A stretch of 21,721 nt of DNA from Pseudaeromonas sp038247115 (GCA_038247115.1 JBBRVG010000073.1:1-21721); one strand, 5' to 3'. Positions 8,603-16,854 are shown, counted from the stretch's first letter. The notes: a model not told the origin generated them from the sequence alone. Translations and numbers: made by a program.

Positions 8603-8608
8603 CTGACT

Positions 8609-9115
8609 ATGCGTCTAGTATCGATCCTGATGTTGTTCCTGTTAACCGGTTGCAGCGGAACCCCTGATGGTTTGACCCCCGTCAGTGGCTTCGATGGGCA
8701 ACGCTATCTGGGAACCTGGTATGAAATCGCCCGTCTCGACCACTCATTCGAACGCGGACTGGAGCAGGTTACCGCCCACTACAGCCTGAATCCAGATGGC
8801 AGCATCCGGGTCATCAATCGCGGTTATGATCCGCAGCAGCAAGAGTGGCGGCAGGCCGAAGGCACCGCCAAGTTCGTTGCACGGCCCGATGTCGGTCACC
8901 TCAAAGTGAGCTTCTTCGGCCCCTTCTACGGCGGCTACAACATACTGCTGCTGGATGCCGACTATCAATATGCACTGGTCAGCGGTCCAAACCGCGACTA
9001 TCTGTGGCTCCTGGCGCGCACGCCCACCCTGGCCCCTGCCATATACGACCAGGTGCTTGTCCAAGCCCGACAGATGGGATTCGATACCCGGCAGCTGATC
9101 CGCGTCAAACAATGA
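8609..9115 (+). CDS. blc: Outer-membrane lipocalin lipoprotein
   Basis: 168 residues with a short lipoprotein signal (LLTGC, Cys15, Ser at +2, so outer-membrane sorting is expected). The first lipocalin motif GTWYEIARLDHSFERGL is at 35-51. The C-terminal half closely follows E. coli Blc (FFGPFYGGYNILLLDADY, then GPNRDYLWLLARTPTL). Bacterial lipocalins bind lysophospholipids or fatty acids in the periplasmic leaflet of the outer membrane and are stress- or stationary-phase-induced in E. coli. The gene stands alone on the plus strand. It converges on a long-chain acyl-CoA synthetase gene, which may be coincidence or a lipid-salvage link. Confidence 0.95.
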   Translation: MRLVSILMLFLLTGCSGTPDGLTPVSGFDGQRYLGTWYEIARLDHSFERGLEQVTAHYSLNPDGSIRVINRGYDPQQQEWRQAEGTAKFVARPDVGHLKVSFFGPFYGGYNILLLDADYQYALVSGPNRDYLWLLARTPTLAPAIYDQVLVQARQMGFDTRQLIRVKQ

Positions 9116-9136
9116 GCCGTCACGGTCGCCCTATGC

Positions 9137-9166
9137 AACAAGGCCAACCCTGAGGTTGGCCTTGTT
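9137..9166. terminator. Hairpin terminator between blc and the acyl-CoA synthetase gene
   Basis: A perfect 13-bp stem (9137-9149 with 9154-9166) closes a CTGA loop. It has GC-rich centre and AACAAGG/CCTTGTT ends but no long U-run after it on either strand. Its position between converging genes suggests two-way termination. Confidence 0.7.
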
Positions 9167-9194
9167 GTGGTTCTGTCCCTGTCGCTATCGCTAT

Positions 9195-10979
9195 CTAGCG
9201 ATACATGGCCTCGATCTCGGCAACGAAGGCCTGCTCGATGGCCTTGCGGCGTAACTTCAGGGTCGGCGTCAGCTCACCCTTCTCCATGGAGAAGGGGCGC
9301 GGCAGCAGAGTAAATTTTTTCACCTGCTCGTACTTGGCAAGACCGGATTGCAGGGCGTTGATCCGGGCCTCGAAAAAGGCCACCACCTTACCGTGTCGTA
9401 ACAATTCCATCTGGCTTTGATAATTCAACCCAATCGAGCGGGCGTACTCTTCCAACGCCTCGAAACAGGGCACTATCAGCGCCGAGACAAAATGGCGGGC
9501 ATCGGCAATCACGGCAATCTGCTCGATGAAGCGATCCTGGGACAAGGCGCCCTCGACCAACTGTGGTGCCACGTATTTACCATTCGAGGTCTTCATCAAC
9601 TCTTTGAGTCGCTCGGTGAACAGCAAACGCCCCTGGGCATCCAGATCGCCCGCATCCCCGGTACGGAAGAAACCATCGGCGGTAAACACCTTGGCGGTCT
9701 CCTCCGGTTTGTTGTAGTAACCGCGCATCACGGTCGGGCCCTTGACCTGGATTTCCTTGTCTTCACCCAGACGGATCTGTAAACCATCCAGCGGCGTGCC
9801 AATGGTGCCAATCGCCAGATCATGGTTATGCGGGCAGGAAACAGTGGCACTGGTTTCGGTCAGACCATAGCCGCACTTGATGTTCAAACCGGCGGCATTG
9901 AAGAACAGATTGATTTCATCCGCCAGGCGCGCGCCACCCACGGGCAGAAAACGCACCCGGCCACCGAAGCGTTGACGCAAGGTCGAAAACAGCAGCTTAT
10001 CTGCCAGCTTGAATTGCAACCCCAGCCACAGTCCGAGCGACTCACCGCTGCGCTTCACATCGAGTGCCTTCAGGCCCACGCCTTTAGCCCAATAGAACAG
10101 GCGGCGACGCACCGGACTGGCACTATCGGCCTTACCATGAATGATGTTATAGGCTTTCTCGTAGACTCGGGGCACGGCACACATCACGGTTGGACGCACA
10201 TCATGCAGCACCGACATCACCGCCTGTGGATCGCGGATATAGACGTTGACCGCCCCCCGGTACAGGACGTAGTAGCTCCAGTAACGCTCGTAGACGTGGC
10301 TGAGCGGCAGTAACGCCAACGAGACATCATCATGTCCGACAGTGACCCGTTGGTCGTGCATCATCAGCACAGCAGCCAGATTGTTGAAATCGACCATAAC
10401 CCCTTTGGGCTCGCCCGTGGTCCCTGAGGTGTAGACCAGGCTCAGCAGGTCATCCATGCAATAATCGGCGGCCCGGCGCGCCAGCTCGGCTATGCTCGGT
10501 TCATGATGACCAAACTGCAACAAGGCATCAAAACTCATGGCCTGTGGGCACTGGCGCAAGTCCACGTGCTCATCAAAGCAGATGATGTAATCCAGTTCAC
10601 CGGCCTGCAGTAATTGCAATGCCAGATCAAACTGCGGTTGTTCGCCGACGAACAGGATCCGGATCCCGGCATCACGCAGTATGTAGCGGGTCTGCTCCAG
10701 AGTATTGGTCGGGTAAAGAGGCACCACAACCCCGCGAGCGGCCAGGATACCGAGATCGGCCTGGGTCCATTCTGGCATATTGCGGGAGAAGATCCCCACC
10801 ATCTGCTGAGGTTGCAGACCAAGACGGATCAACGCCTGGGCCAAGAAGTCGATGCTGTGGCCCAAAGCCTGCCAGCTGATATCGCGCCATTGTCCATCCT
10901 GCTGGACCCGTAACGCCGCTTTGTTCTTCAATCCCTCGATTTGCGCCCGAAAAGTTCGAACCAAATGAAGCTCATGCAT
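9195..10979 (-). CDS. Long-chain fatty acid-CoA ligase (AMP-forming)
   Basis: 594 residues of the acyl-adenylate-forming family, activating fatty acids with ATP and CoA. The P-loop-like motif YTSGTTGEPKG is at 183-193. Later come GYGLTET (adenine pocket), the acidic motif TGDAGDLDAQGRL with ERLKELMKTSNGKYVAP, and near the C-terminus PTLKLRRK with the likely catalytic lysine. It resembles the COG1022 (FAA1/FadD15) branch found in Vibrio and relatives more than classical E. coli FadD (561 residues), so no fadD symbol is given. The start ATG 10979 has an AGGTGA ribosome site 6 bases upstream. A TATAAT (minus strand, 11031-11026) overlapping a 15-base palindrome lies just upstream. Confidence 0.93.
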   Translation of the reverse strand: MHELHLVRTFRAQIEGLKNKAALRVQQDGQWRDISWQALGHSIDFLAQALIRLGLQPQQMVGIFSRNMPEWTQADLGILAARGVVVPLYPTNTLEQTRYILRDAGIRILFVGEQPQFDLALQLLQAGELDYIICFDEHVDLRQCPQAMSFDALLQFGHHEPSIAELARRAADYCMDDLLSLVYTSGTTGEPKGVMVDFNNLAAVLMMHDQRVTVGHDDVSLALLPLSHVYERYWSYYVLYRGAVNVYIRDPQAVMSVLHDVRPTVMCAVPRVYEKAYNIIHGKADSASPVRRRLFYWAKGVGLKALDVKRSGESLGLWLGLQFKLADKLLFSTLRQRFGGRVRFLPVGGARLADEINLFFNAAGLNIKCGYGLTETSATVSCPHNHDLAIGTIGTPLDGLQIRLGEDKEIQVKGPTVMRGYYNKPEETAKVFTADGFFRTGDAGDLDAQGRLLFTERLKELMKTSNGKYVAPQLVEGALSQDRFIEQIAVIADARHFVSALIVPCFEALEEYARSIGLNYQSQMELLRHGKVVAFFEARINALQSGLAKYEQVKKFTLLPRPFSMEKGELTPTLKLRRKAIEQAFVAEIEAMYR

Positions 10980-11013
10980 CAGGATTCACCTATCTATTTA
11001 CAGTTGTACGGCC

Positions 11014-11028
11014 AATTAGACTCTAATT
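11014..11028. promoter_or_regulatory. 15-base palindrome overlapping a -10 box, candidate operator of the acyl-CoA synthetase
   Basis: AATTAGA-C-TCTAATT is a perfect inverted repeat. On the minus strand a TATAAT (11031-11026) overlaps its edge, so a bound protein would cover the -10 and start point of the ligase gene. There is no good -35 hexamer. It does not look like the E. coli FadR site. Confidence 0.4.
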
Positions 11029-11079
11029 ATAGGCCTTGGCAGTCAGGATCCCATATTTTGGCGTACAGGTGTTAGCTTT

Positions 11080-11108
11080 TTGAAAAAGCCCGCCGAGAGG
11101 CGCAGAAT
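11080..11108 (+). promoter_or_regulatory. Candidate promoter of the thioredoxin-like gene
   Basis: TTGAAA at 11080-11085, a 17-base spacer and CAGAAT at 11103-11108. The -35 overlaps the inverted repeat GCTTTTT-G-AAAAAGC (11075-11089), and CGCC-GAGA-GGCG fills part of the spacer. Confidence 0.45.
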
Positions 11109-11142
11109 AGTGAGTCATTAGAGGCTGAGGATAAATCAGACC

Positions 11143-11685
11143 ATGCCGAGCATCTCGCATTCGATGAAGCTGACCATTGCCGGAGCATTTTTACTGCTGC
11201 TGGCCTGTCTCTGTGCCCTGCTCCTACTCGACGGCCAGCCCGCGCGAACCAGCGCACGGTGGCTATACAACGCCGCAGGCTACCAACAGGCAGTTTATCG
11301 TGGGCAACAAAACGATAAGCCGCGACTGCTGTTACTGGAAAGCCGCTCCTGCCCACGCTGTCAGCAACTCGAGCAACAACTCTGGCAGGATCCGGCTTTG
11401 GTTCAGGAATTAGACGACTGGCAACTGGTACGCTTGCAGCAGGATGCCGATCCAGCCACGGCACTGCTCGTCGATCGGTTGCGGGGAAAAGCCGAACTCC
11501 CCCTAGTGATCCTGGAGCGCGCTGCCGTTTCCGGTTTTCAAGCGATCTACTTTAACCGCGACCTGACAGCCTTCAGTCTGGCCGACGACCCGGCGACAGC
11601 GGTGCAGTCCCTGGATGCCAACCATCTGCAGCAAGCCTTGCAACACTGGCTGCAACAGGGTCAGTCCCCCAACCAGCTGCCCTGA
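11143..11685 (+). CDS. Membrane-anchored thioredoxin-like protein
   Basis: 180 residues. A hydrophobic segment at about 9-29 should act as an uncleaved anchor or signal, placing the rest in the periplasm. The redox motif CPRC (70-73) follows the strand RLLLLESRS, and a probable cis-proline (ELPLVILE, Pro120) follows about 50 residues later, together giving a thioredoxin fold of the TlpA/SoxW/DsbD-gamma kind. Short size and the missing second Dsb domain argue against DsbA. The partner is unknown. The start could also be the ATG at 11164; neither has a strong ribosome site. The last 25 bases overlap the end of the facing peptidase gene. Confidence 0.75.
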   Translation: MPSISHSMKLTIAGAFLLLLACLCALLLLDGQPARTSARWLYNAAGYQQAVYRGQQNDKPRLLLLESRSCPRCQQLEQQLWQDPALVQELDDWQLVRLQQDADPATALLVDRLRGKAELPLVILERAAVSGFQAIYFNRDLTAFSLADDPATAVQSLDANHLQQALQHWLQQGQSPNQLP

Positions 11686-12536
11686 GTCGGTACCTGCCCC
11701 TGAATGTGAAAAGGGATCGATAGCAGTCGCTGGCCGTCATTGCGCTGCACGGCAAAGTGCAAATGTGGCGCCGTGCTGTAGCCGGTATTACCCGACTCGG
11801 CAATCATATCTCCAACATTCACGCTCTGACCCGCACTGACCCGCGCCGTCCCCGTCCGCAGATGCGCGTAAACCGTCATGGTGCCATCGCTATGCAGCAG
11901 CCGGATGTAATTGGTTTGCGCCCGGCTGCGAGGGTCCTGACTGTTACCGCTGAAGGCCATCTTCATATCCAGAACCACGCCGGGCCGAGCCGCCAGAACC
12001 GGAGTTCCCTCCGGCATGGGAACATCGATGGCATAGCGATTACCCGGCAGATGGTGGCTGTACCCCCCGTTAAAGCCTTGTGAGACCCGGAAACGCCCCC
12101 GAAACGGCAGTTGCAACTCGGAATCCAGGACCTGAGAGGGCATACCTATGATAAAGCTATGGGTAATCTCGAGCTGCCCGTTACCGCTATAATGCAGCGT
12201 ATCGACAAACTGTTCCGCACGAGCCGGCACCACTATGGGTTCACGTAAGTCGCGCAGGCTCTGGACCCCCTGCGACTGACTCAATCGCAGAGTCACAGTC
12301 ACAGGGCCGTGTAATTCATTGATGATGAAAAGATTACCGCTAGCGGTATACCGCAGTTTTACCTTGTCCGGATCCGGGTCCAGATATTCCATCTCTTGCG
12401 GTTTAAACGGCGCAGCCAGGCCCAGATCGTCGGTATAGCTCAGCGTGCCCTGCGCATCGACATACTTGTAAACACTCGCTGCTGCCGATGAAGAGCCGAG
12501 CAATACCAGCAAGATCCACAGTGGCCAGTTCATCAT
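11661..12536 (-). CDS. M23-family (LytM-like) peptidase with N-terminal DUF4124
   Basis: 291 residues from ATG 12536. A signal peptide (MMNWPLWILLVLLGSSSAAA) is followed by a DUF4124-type stretch (VYKYVDAQGTLSYTD, about 22-36). A central beta-rich region leads to a peptidase domain from about 155 (QGFNGGYSHH). Catalytic features are YAIDVPMPEGTPVLAA with Asp171, YAHL with His225, and PHLHF with His258 and His260. The canonical HxxxD spacing is absent: Arg stands four residues before Asp171, and the nearest histidines are 161-162. The first zinc ligand is therefore probably His161 or His162, with LasA-like long spacing. It should act on peptidoglycan peptides or activate an amidase. Upstream GTG starts at 12563 or 12548 have GGAG sites and cannot be excluded. 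Confidence 0.85.
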   Translation of the reverse strand: MMNWPLWILLVLLGSSSAAASVYKYVDAQGTLSYTDDLGLAAPFKPQEMEYLDPDPDKVKLRYTASGNLFIINELHGPVTVTLRLSQSQGVQSLRDLREPIVVPARAEQFVDTLHYSGNGQLEITHSFIIGMPSQVLDSELQLPFRGRFRVSQGFNGGYSHHLPGNRYAIDVPMPEGTPVLAARPGVVLDMKMAFSGNSQDPRSRAQTNYIRLLHSDGTMTVYAHLRTGTARVSAGQSVNVGDMIAESGNTGYSTAPHLHFAVQRNDGQRLLSIPFHIQGQVPTQGSWLGD

Positions 12537-12608
12537 CCTTGCTGACACAGACTCTCCATCCACGACACTCCATCATGACTTTCGGCCACTAGGGCCCGCG
12601 TTCCGGAT

Positions 12609-13058
12609 TTAAGCCAGCAGCTCACCACGGCGCATGACCAAGGCATCCTCTTGCCCAACAGCGGCGCGATAGTAACCTTTTCGGATCCCGACCTGCTGAT
12701 ACCCCTGCAGCAAATAAAGCTGCTGTGCCTGGATATTGCTCTGCCGGACCTCCAACCACCAACAACGGCAGCCCGCCAAAGCGCTGTGTTGCAGGTAATG
12801 GGCTAACAATGCCCGTCCCCAACCCCGGCCCTGATATTCAGGCGCGACACACAGATTGTGCAGCGTGCTCTCATCCAGCAAGGCATCGGCAACGTAAAAG
12901 CCCACCAGACGCCCCTGCCACCAGGCACCGACATTCTGGTAACGCTCACCAAAACTGGCACTGAGCATAGCTTCCGACCAGGGAAAGGCATGGGCTCCTT
13001 GTTCCAACGGCAACATGGCGGGTACATCCAGCAGGCTCAAACGACGAAACTCAAGCAT
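12609..13058 (-). CDS. rimI: Ribosomal protein bS18 alanine N-acetyltransferase
   Basis: 149 residues of the GNAT family, acetylating the N-terminal alanine of ribosomal protein S18. The acetyl-CoA loop is VAPEYQGRGWGRALL (71-85). The catalytic pair of E. coli RimI falls at the same numbers here, Glu103 (WLEVRQSN) and Tyr115. The frame is open 23 codons further upstream, but the ATG at 13058 with an AGGTGG ribosome site matches the family start. It overlaps the 3' end of holD by 8 bases, so translation is probably coupled, the same order as holD-rimI in E. coli. Confidence 0.95.
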   Translation of the reverse strand: MLEFRRLSLLDVPAMLPLEQGAHAFPWSEAMLSASFGERYQNVGAWWQGRLVGFYVADALLDESTLHNLCVAPEYQGRGWGRALLAHYLQHSALAGCRCWWLEVRQSNIQAQQLYLLQGYQQVGIRKGYYRAAVGQEDALVMRRGELLA

Positions 13059-13446
13059 CGACCACCTCGGCCAATCGTCCGGAGGCACAGAGTTGTTGCC
13101 ACAGCTGACGTTTGCCGCCTCGCCCATCCAGTAACTGTGCCGCAGGCACCCCGGACCAGACTTCAGCAGACACAGGAGGCGTCAGAACCAGTACCGCATC
13201 CAGGGCGGCCACGGGAATAGCCGGATCCCATGGCTGACATGCCCGAGGTGGCACCCGAAACAGGCAGCAAACATCATCCAGCCAGCGCGGTTTATCGCCC
13301 AGCAGCCAGAGCGTCCAGCTCTCGGCGCTACTATCCTTTGCAGTAGCAACCGGGAGTTGTCCCTGCAACGCCAACAATTCAGGGCGTCGAAGTTGCCACT
13401 CCAGCAAGCCCAGGGGTTTGAACAGCGCCAAACGTCCGGTATCCAT
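13051..13446 (-). CDS. holD: DNA polymerase III subunit psi
   Basis: 131 residues from ATG 13446, close to E. coli HolD (137). Psi links the clamp loader to chi and thus to SSB at the fork. The family is poorly conserved, but the N-terminal LLEWQLRRPELLALQG parallels the E. coli region around WSLRRPGALQG, and the C-terminal RQLWQQLCASG parallels ALWQQICTYE. The position directly before rimI with overlapping ends supports the call. A longer frame to 13527 exists without similarity; the ribosome site at 13446 is weak, so the start is less sure than the identity. Confidence 0.85.
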   Translation of the reverse strand: MDTGRLALFKPLGLLEWQLRRPELLALQGQLPVATAKDSSAESWTLWLLGDKPRWLDDVCCLFRVPPRACQPWDPAIPVAALDAVLVLTPPVSAEVWSGVPAAQLLDGRGGKRQLWQQLCASGRLAEVVDA

Positions 13447-13528
13447 AACGCTCGTACTCTCTTGTCTGATGATTGACGAATGACCGGCGAAGTTTATCAC
13501 CACCCGCTGCCGAACTGATGGTTCCAAC

Positions 13529-13557
13529 TTCCGAGTGAGCGATTTTGCCGCTATAAA
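13529..13557 (+). promoter_or_regulatory. Weak candidate promoter of ravA-viaA
   Basis: TTCCGA, 17 bases, TATAAA at 13552-13557. If used, transcription starts near 13564, so an ATG at 13557 in the ravA frame would not be in the message. The -35 matches consensus poorly. Confidence 0.3.
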
Positions 13558-13700
13558 TGCAGAATCCCCTTGCGTTTGTGAGACTAATCACAACAATTAG
13601 CACCATCGGCTCATCATCTGTGAGCTCGCGCAAAGGGTTGCCCTCCGTGGAGTTCTACGGGGCAAGATACCGCCAGCATGAAATATGGGATAACCGCGAC

Positions 13701-15332
13701 ATGAGCGGCAAAACACTTCAGGATCGGATCGGCAAACTGATTGATGCACTGTCAATCGGCCTCTACGAGCGCAAAGATACCATTCGCTTGTGTCTGCTCG
13801 CAGCGCTGGCAGGTGAGAGTGTGTTCATGCTCGGCCCTCCCGGGATTGCCAAGAGCCTGATCGCCCGACGCTTGATCTGCGCCTTCCGCGACAGTCGCCC
13901 CTTTGAATACCTGATGACCCGGTTTTCCACCCCCGAAGAGGTCTTCGGACCACTCTCGATTCAAGCTCTCAAAGACGAAGGCCGCTACCTGCGTCTGACC
14001 GAAGGCTATCTACCGGATGCCGAAGTCGTGTTTTTGGACGAAATCTGGAAGGCAGGCCCGGCCATCCTCAATACCTTGCTCACCGTCATCAACGAACACA
14101 GATTCCGTAACGGAGAGAAAGAAGTTGCCGTGCCCATGCGCCTGCTGGTCACCGCTTCCAATGAATTGCCCCAGGCCGATAGCGGCCTCGAAGCCCTCTA
14201 TGATCGCATGTTGCTGCGCTTGTGGCTGGATCGGATCCAGGATAAACAGAACTTTCGCGCCATGTTGACTAGCCGTCAGGATCCAGCCCAGGATCCGGTG
14301 CCAGCCCCCTTGAAAATCGACGATGACGAATATTCAGGCTGGCAGCTGGCGCTCTCTCAGGTCGGCTTGACTGATGCCATGTTCGAACAACTATTTCAGT
14401 TGCGCGAGCGCCTGAACCTACTGAATAGCCAGGACAATTCCGGACATCAACAGTCACTCTATGTCTCTGATCGCCGCTGGAAGAAAGCGTTACGCCTGCT
14501 GCAGGCCAGTGCCTTCTTCAATGGTCGCCAGCAGATAGTGCCGCTCGATCTCCTGCTGTTGAAGGATTGTCTATGGCACGACCTCTATGCCCGCGAGCAG
14601 ATCACCCAGCAACTGTCGGACTACGCTCGCCTGCAGGCTTTCGCCCAAGAGCGGCTCGGCTTCATGCAGCAACGATTGCGCCAGGAGCTGCAACACTTCC
14701 ATGAAGAGTTGGCTCACGAGCTCAGCTGTCAGCTGGAGCCGCGGGATAATCGCCTGTTCAAGCGCGAGACACCGGCCTGGCATATCGATTTTAAAGGCTC
14801 GGGACTGGATCCCCACCAATCCGTATTCCGTCTTTTGTTCTTAGTGCCCTGCCTGCTGGACCCCAAACAACCAGACCGGGCAACGCGCTACGCCAGCCTG
14901 GGTCGAGCCGAGCTGTTGCGCTGGCTCAGTCATGGTGGTGAGGTGCAGGTGCACCTGCATGCGGATCAACACCCGACCGCACTGACTCTGGATGTCGACC
15001 AGAAACAGCAACTGATGGCCCGCGACGCCGCCCACCGCGCCATTCCAGTAGCTATTGCTCGCCCGGGCGGCATACCGCAATGGCAATCCCAGCGCTGGCT
15101 GGAAAAACTCGAGGCCCTGTACACCCAACGCAGCGAGTTACTGCGCGAGATCCAGCAACAACGCAGCATCTTTACCCGTCAGTGCCCACATCTGTTTTTA
15201 GGCCAGGAATGGCTGCTGCAGATTGAAGAGAGCCTGCTGCTGTTGACACAAAAAGATGAAGCGTTACTGCAGCTGCTGGACGAGGCTCGCGAGGCGCTCG
15301 ACAACTTACTGCAAAATGCTGGAGGTCAATAA
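13701..15332 (+). CDS. ravA: MoxR-type AAA+ ATPase RavA
   Basis: 543 residues from ATG 13701. AAA+ module: Walker A GPPGIAKS (45-52), FEYLMTRFSTPEEVFGPLSIQALKDEGRY almost identical to E. coli, Walker B VVFLDEIWKAGPA (109-121), sensor 1 TASNELP (151-157), and LEALYDRMLLRLW. YVSDRRWKKALRLLQASAFF and LLLKDCLWHD mark the helical AAA lid. The C-terminal half is much less like E. coli RavA (498 residues) and somewhat longer. RavA works with ViaA; in E. coli the pair binds inducible lysine decarboxylase LdcI and affects respiratory complexes and aminoglycoside sensitivity. The frame is open back to 13557, but the family N-terminus and a possible promoter there favour 13701. Confidence 0.94.
   Translation: MSGKTLQDRIGKLIDALSIGLYERKDTIRLCLLAALAGESVFMLGPPGIAKSLIARRLICAFRDSRPFEYLMTRFSTPEEVFGPLSIQALKDEGRYLRLTEGYLPDAEVVFLDEIWKAGPAILNTLLTVINEHRFRNGEKEVAVPMRLLVTASNELPQADSGLEALYDRMLLRLWLDRIQDKQNFRAMLTSRQDPAQDPVPAPLKIDDDEYSGWQLALSQVGLTDAMFEQLFQLRERLNLLNSQDNSGHQQSLYVSDRRWKKALRLLQASAFFNGRQQIVPLDLLLLKDCLWHDLYAREQITQQLSDYARLQAFAQERLGFMQQRLRQELQHFHEELAHELSCQLEPRDNRLFKRETPAWHIDFKGSGLDPHQSVFRLLFLVPCLLDPKQPDRATRYASLGRAELLRWLSHGGEVQVHLHADQHPTALTLDVDQKQQLMARDAAHRAIPVAIARPGGIPQWQSQRWLEKLEALYTQRSELLREIQQQRSIFTRQCPHLFLGQEWLLQIEESLLLLTQKDEALLQLLDEAREALDNLLQNAGGQ
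15321..15326 (+). promoter_or_regulatory. Ribosome binding site of viaA inside the ravA end
   Basis: GGAGGT lies 5 bases before ATG 15332. The ravA TAA and viaA ATG overlap by one base (TAATG), so coupled translation is likely. Confidence 0.75.
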
Positions 15333-16774
15333 TGGTCGAGCTGCATACCATAGCCACCCTGTTGTCATTGAATGAGGCGGATATCCTCAAGGATATGGTG
15401 GGCAGCTTCATGGCCTCACCGCAGATTGCCGGTTTTTTGCAGGCCAAACCCAAATTCGAGCAGCAGATCCGCGAGCAGCTACAACGCTGGGGACGCGGTC
15501 TGAATAGCGAGGTGCAACATAGGCCTGCGCCTCCCGATCTGGAGGTGGAATTCTTGCTGTATCAGGAAACGCTGACCCTGCCGGCCGAGCAGTTCCGCAG
15601 CCATGAGTCGCGTCTGCTCTGTCAACTGGCCAAAACCAGCGCGTTTCATCCCGAGGCAATCAGCCTGCTGGAGAACCTCAAAGAAGCCAATCCACACTTA
15701 CGCAAGCAGCTGTTTTTGCGCAAATGGCGCGACACACTAGTAAACCGCATCATGTGTATCGAGCTGGAAATGGCCGAACAAGAGCGCGATCGAATACTCA
15801 AAGAGCTGGAAAAGCGCATGGAAGTAACCAGCGAAGTTGAAGAAGCCCTCGACATGCATAATCCCGGGACACTCTGGGATCTGAGCGCGGCAACCCTGCT
15901 GCAAAGTGATAGCCGCCGTCTGCGGCACTATGCCAAATTTCTGGTTCGCAATCCGGAACTCCAGCGCATTGCCGCTGAACTAGGACGCTCTGCTCGCCAG
16001 GAAAGCGAGGCGAGCAGCCGGTTGCAAACCATTGAAACCACAGCCCTGCAATATGAGCAACGGGATCAGATCCCTGACGATCTGGTGGGGATACACCAGA
16101 GTAACCAGCTTAATCGCCTGCTGCCCAGCGAAGCCATGCTACTGGCCAATCCGGAGCTGGAGACTATCTTCTACAAGCATCTGGCCGAGCAGCGCTTGCT
16201 GAATTACCACTTCATGGGCCAAAGCCGCAGCCCACAGGTGATCCAGAGCGAACGCTATGTGCAGGGTGAAAACCAGGTCCCCAAGGGTCCCTTTATCGTC
16301 TGTATCGATACCTCAGGCTCGATGAGCGGGTATCCGGAAGAGACAGCCAAGGCCTTTTGCTTTGCCTTGCTGCAAATTGCACTCAATGAAGGGCGGGGCT
16401 GCATAGTGCAACTCTTTTCCACCGATGTGGTGAGCTATGAATTGACGGGACCAGAAGGCTTGCAAGATGCCCTGAGCTTTCTCGGCTGCAGTTTCAAGGG
16501 CGGTACCGACCTGACCCCTTGCTTTGCCCAGATGCTGAACCGGATGCAGGCAGAAGAGTACGCCAATGCCGATGCGATAGTGCTCTCCGACTTTATCGCC
16601 CAGCGTCTGCCGGGCGAGATGTTGGAACAGGTAAGAGACATCAAGGAAAAGGGGAATCGGTTCAATGCTATTGCGCTGTCGCGCCACGGCAAACCGGCAT
16701 TGATGAAAATTTTCGATGCGGTGTGGCGATTTGATACCGGTCTACAAGGGCGCCTGCTCCGCCGTCTGCATTAA
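15332..16774 (+). CDS. viaA: VWA-domain protein ViaA, RavA partner
   Basis: 480 residues, against 483 in E. coli. The N-terminal two thirds is helical and charged (MEQAEQERDRIL-like helices around 145-170). The C-terminal von Willebrand A domain begins near 320 (GPFIVCIDTSGSMSG) with the metal-ion site DTSGS, Asp326, Ser328 and Ser330. It continues with GGTDLTPCF (the MIDAS threonine) and AIVLSDFIA (the MIDAS aspartate), so metal binding should be intact. It starts on the last base of ravA with a strong ribosome site, forming a two-gene operon. A hairpin shared with the facing tRNA gene lies 50 bases downstream. Confidence 0.95.
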   Translation: MVELHTIATLLSLNEADILKDMVGSFMASPQIAGFLQAKPKFEQQIREQLQRWGRGLNSEVQHRPAPPDLEVEFLLYQETLTLPAEQFRSHESRLLCQLAKTSAFHPEAISLLENLKEANPHLRKQLFLRKWRDTLVNRIMCIELEMAEQERDRILKELEKRMEVTSEVEEALDMHNPGTLWDLSAATLLQSDSRRLRHYAKFLVRNPELQRIAAELGRSARQESEASSRLQTIETTALQYEQRDQIPDDLVGIHQSNQLNRLLPSEAMLLANPELETIFYKHLAEQRLLNYHFMGQSRSPQVIQSERYVQGENQVPKGPFIVCIDTSGSMSGYPEETAKAFCFALLQIALNEGRGCIVQLFSTDVVSYELTGPEGLQDALSFLGCSFKGGTDLTPCFAQMLNRMQAEEYANADAIVLSDFIAQRLPGEMLEQVRDIKEKGNRFNAIALSRHGKPALMKIFDAVWRFDTGLQGRLLRRLH

Positions 16775-16817
16775 CCCCGCGCCGGCAACACACGAGATGT
16801 GTAGCGGCCAGAAATGC

Positions 16818-16840
16818 AAAAACCCGCCAGAGGCGGGTTT
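16818..16840. terminator. Terminator between viaA and tRNA-Trp
   Basis: AAACCCGCC, loop AGA, GGCGGGTTT (16820-16840). On the minus strand it ends in five T (complement of 16818-16822), best suited to the tRNA transcript. On the plus strand it has only TTT and could serve viaA more weakly. Confidence 0.85.
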
Positions 16841-16854
16841 CTACGAATTTGTGT

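Larger units (their letters stand above)
8157..8608. other. 452-base gene-free divergent region between pntA and blc
   Basis: No credible coding frame is present. It should hold promoters for pntA (-) and blc (+). A weak candidate for blc is TTGCTA, 16 bases, TAAAAA near 8511-8538. A 13-base inverted repeat ACCAGT-C-ACTGGT lies at 8315-8327, and GCCGGTCTT occurs twice at about 8351-8371. The part near blc (8461-8580) is AT-rich with A and T tracts, as promoters often are. Nothing here could be matched to a known operator. Confidence 0.5.

Noticed and set aside
13557..13700. 48-codon N-terminal extension of RavA
   Set aside because: No similarity to RavA, its ATG falls in a possible TATAAA -10 box, and the conserved protein begins near 13701.
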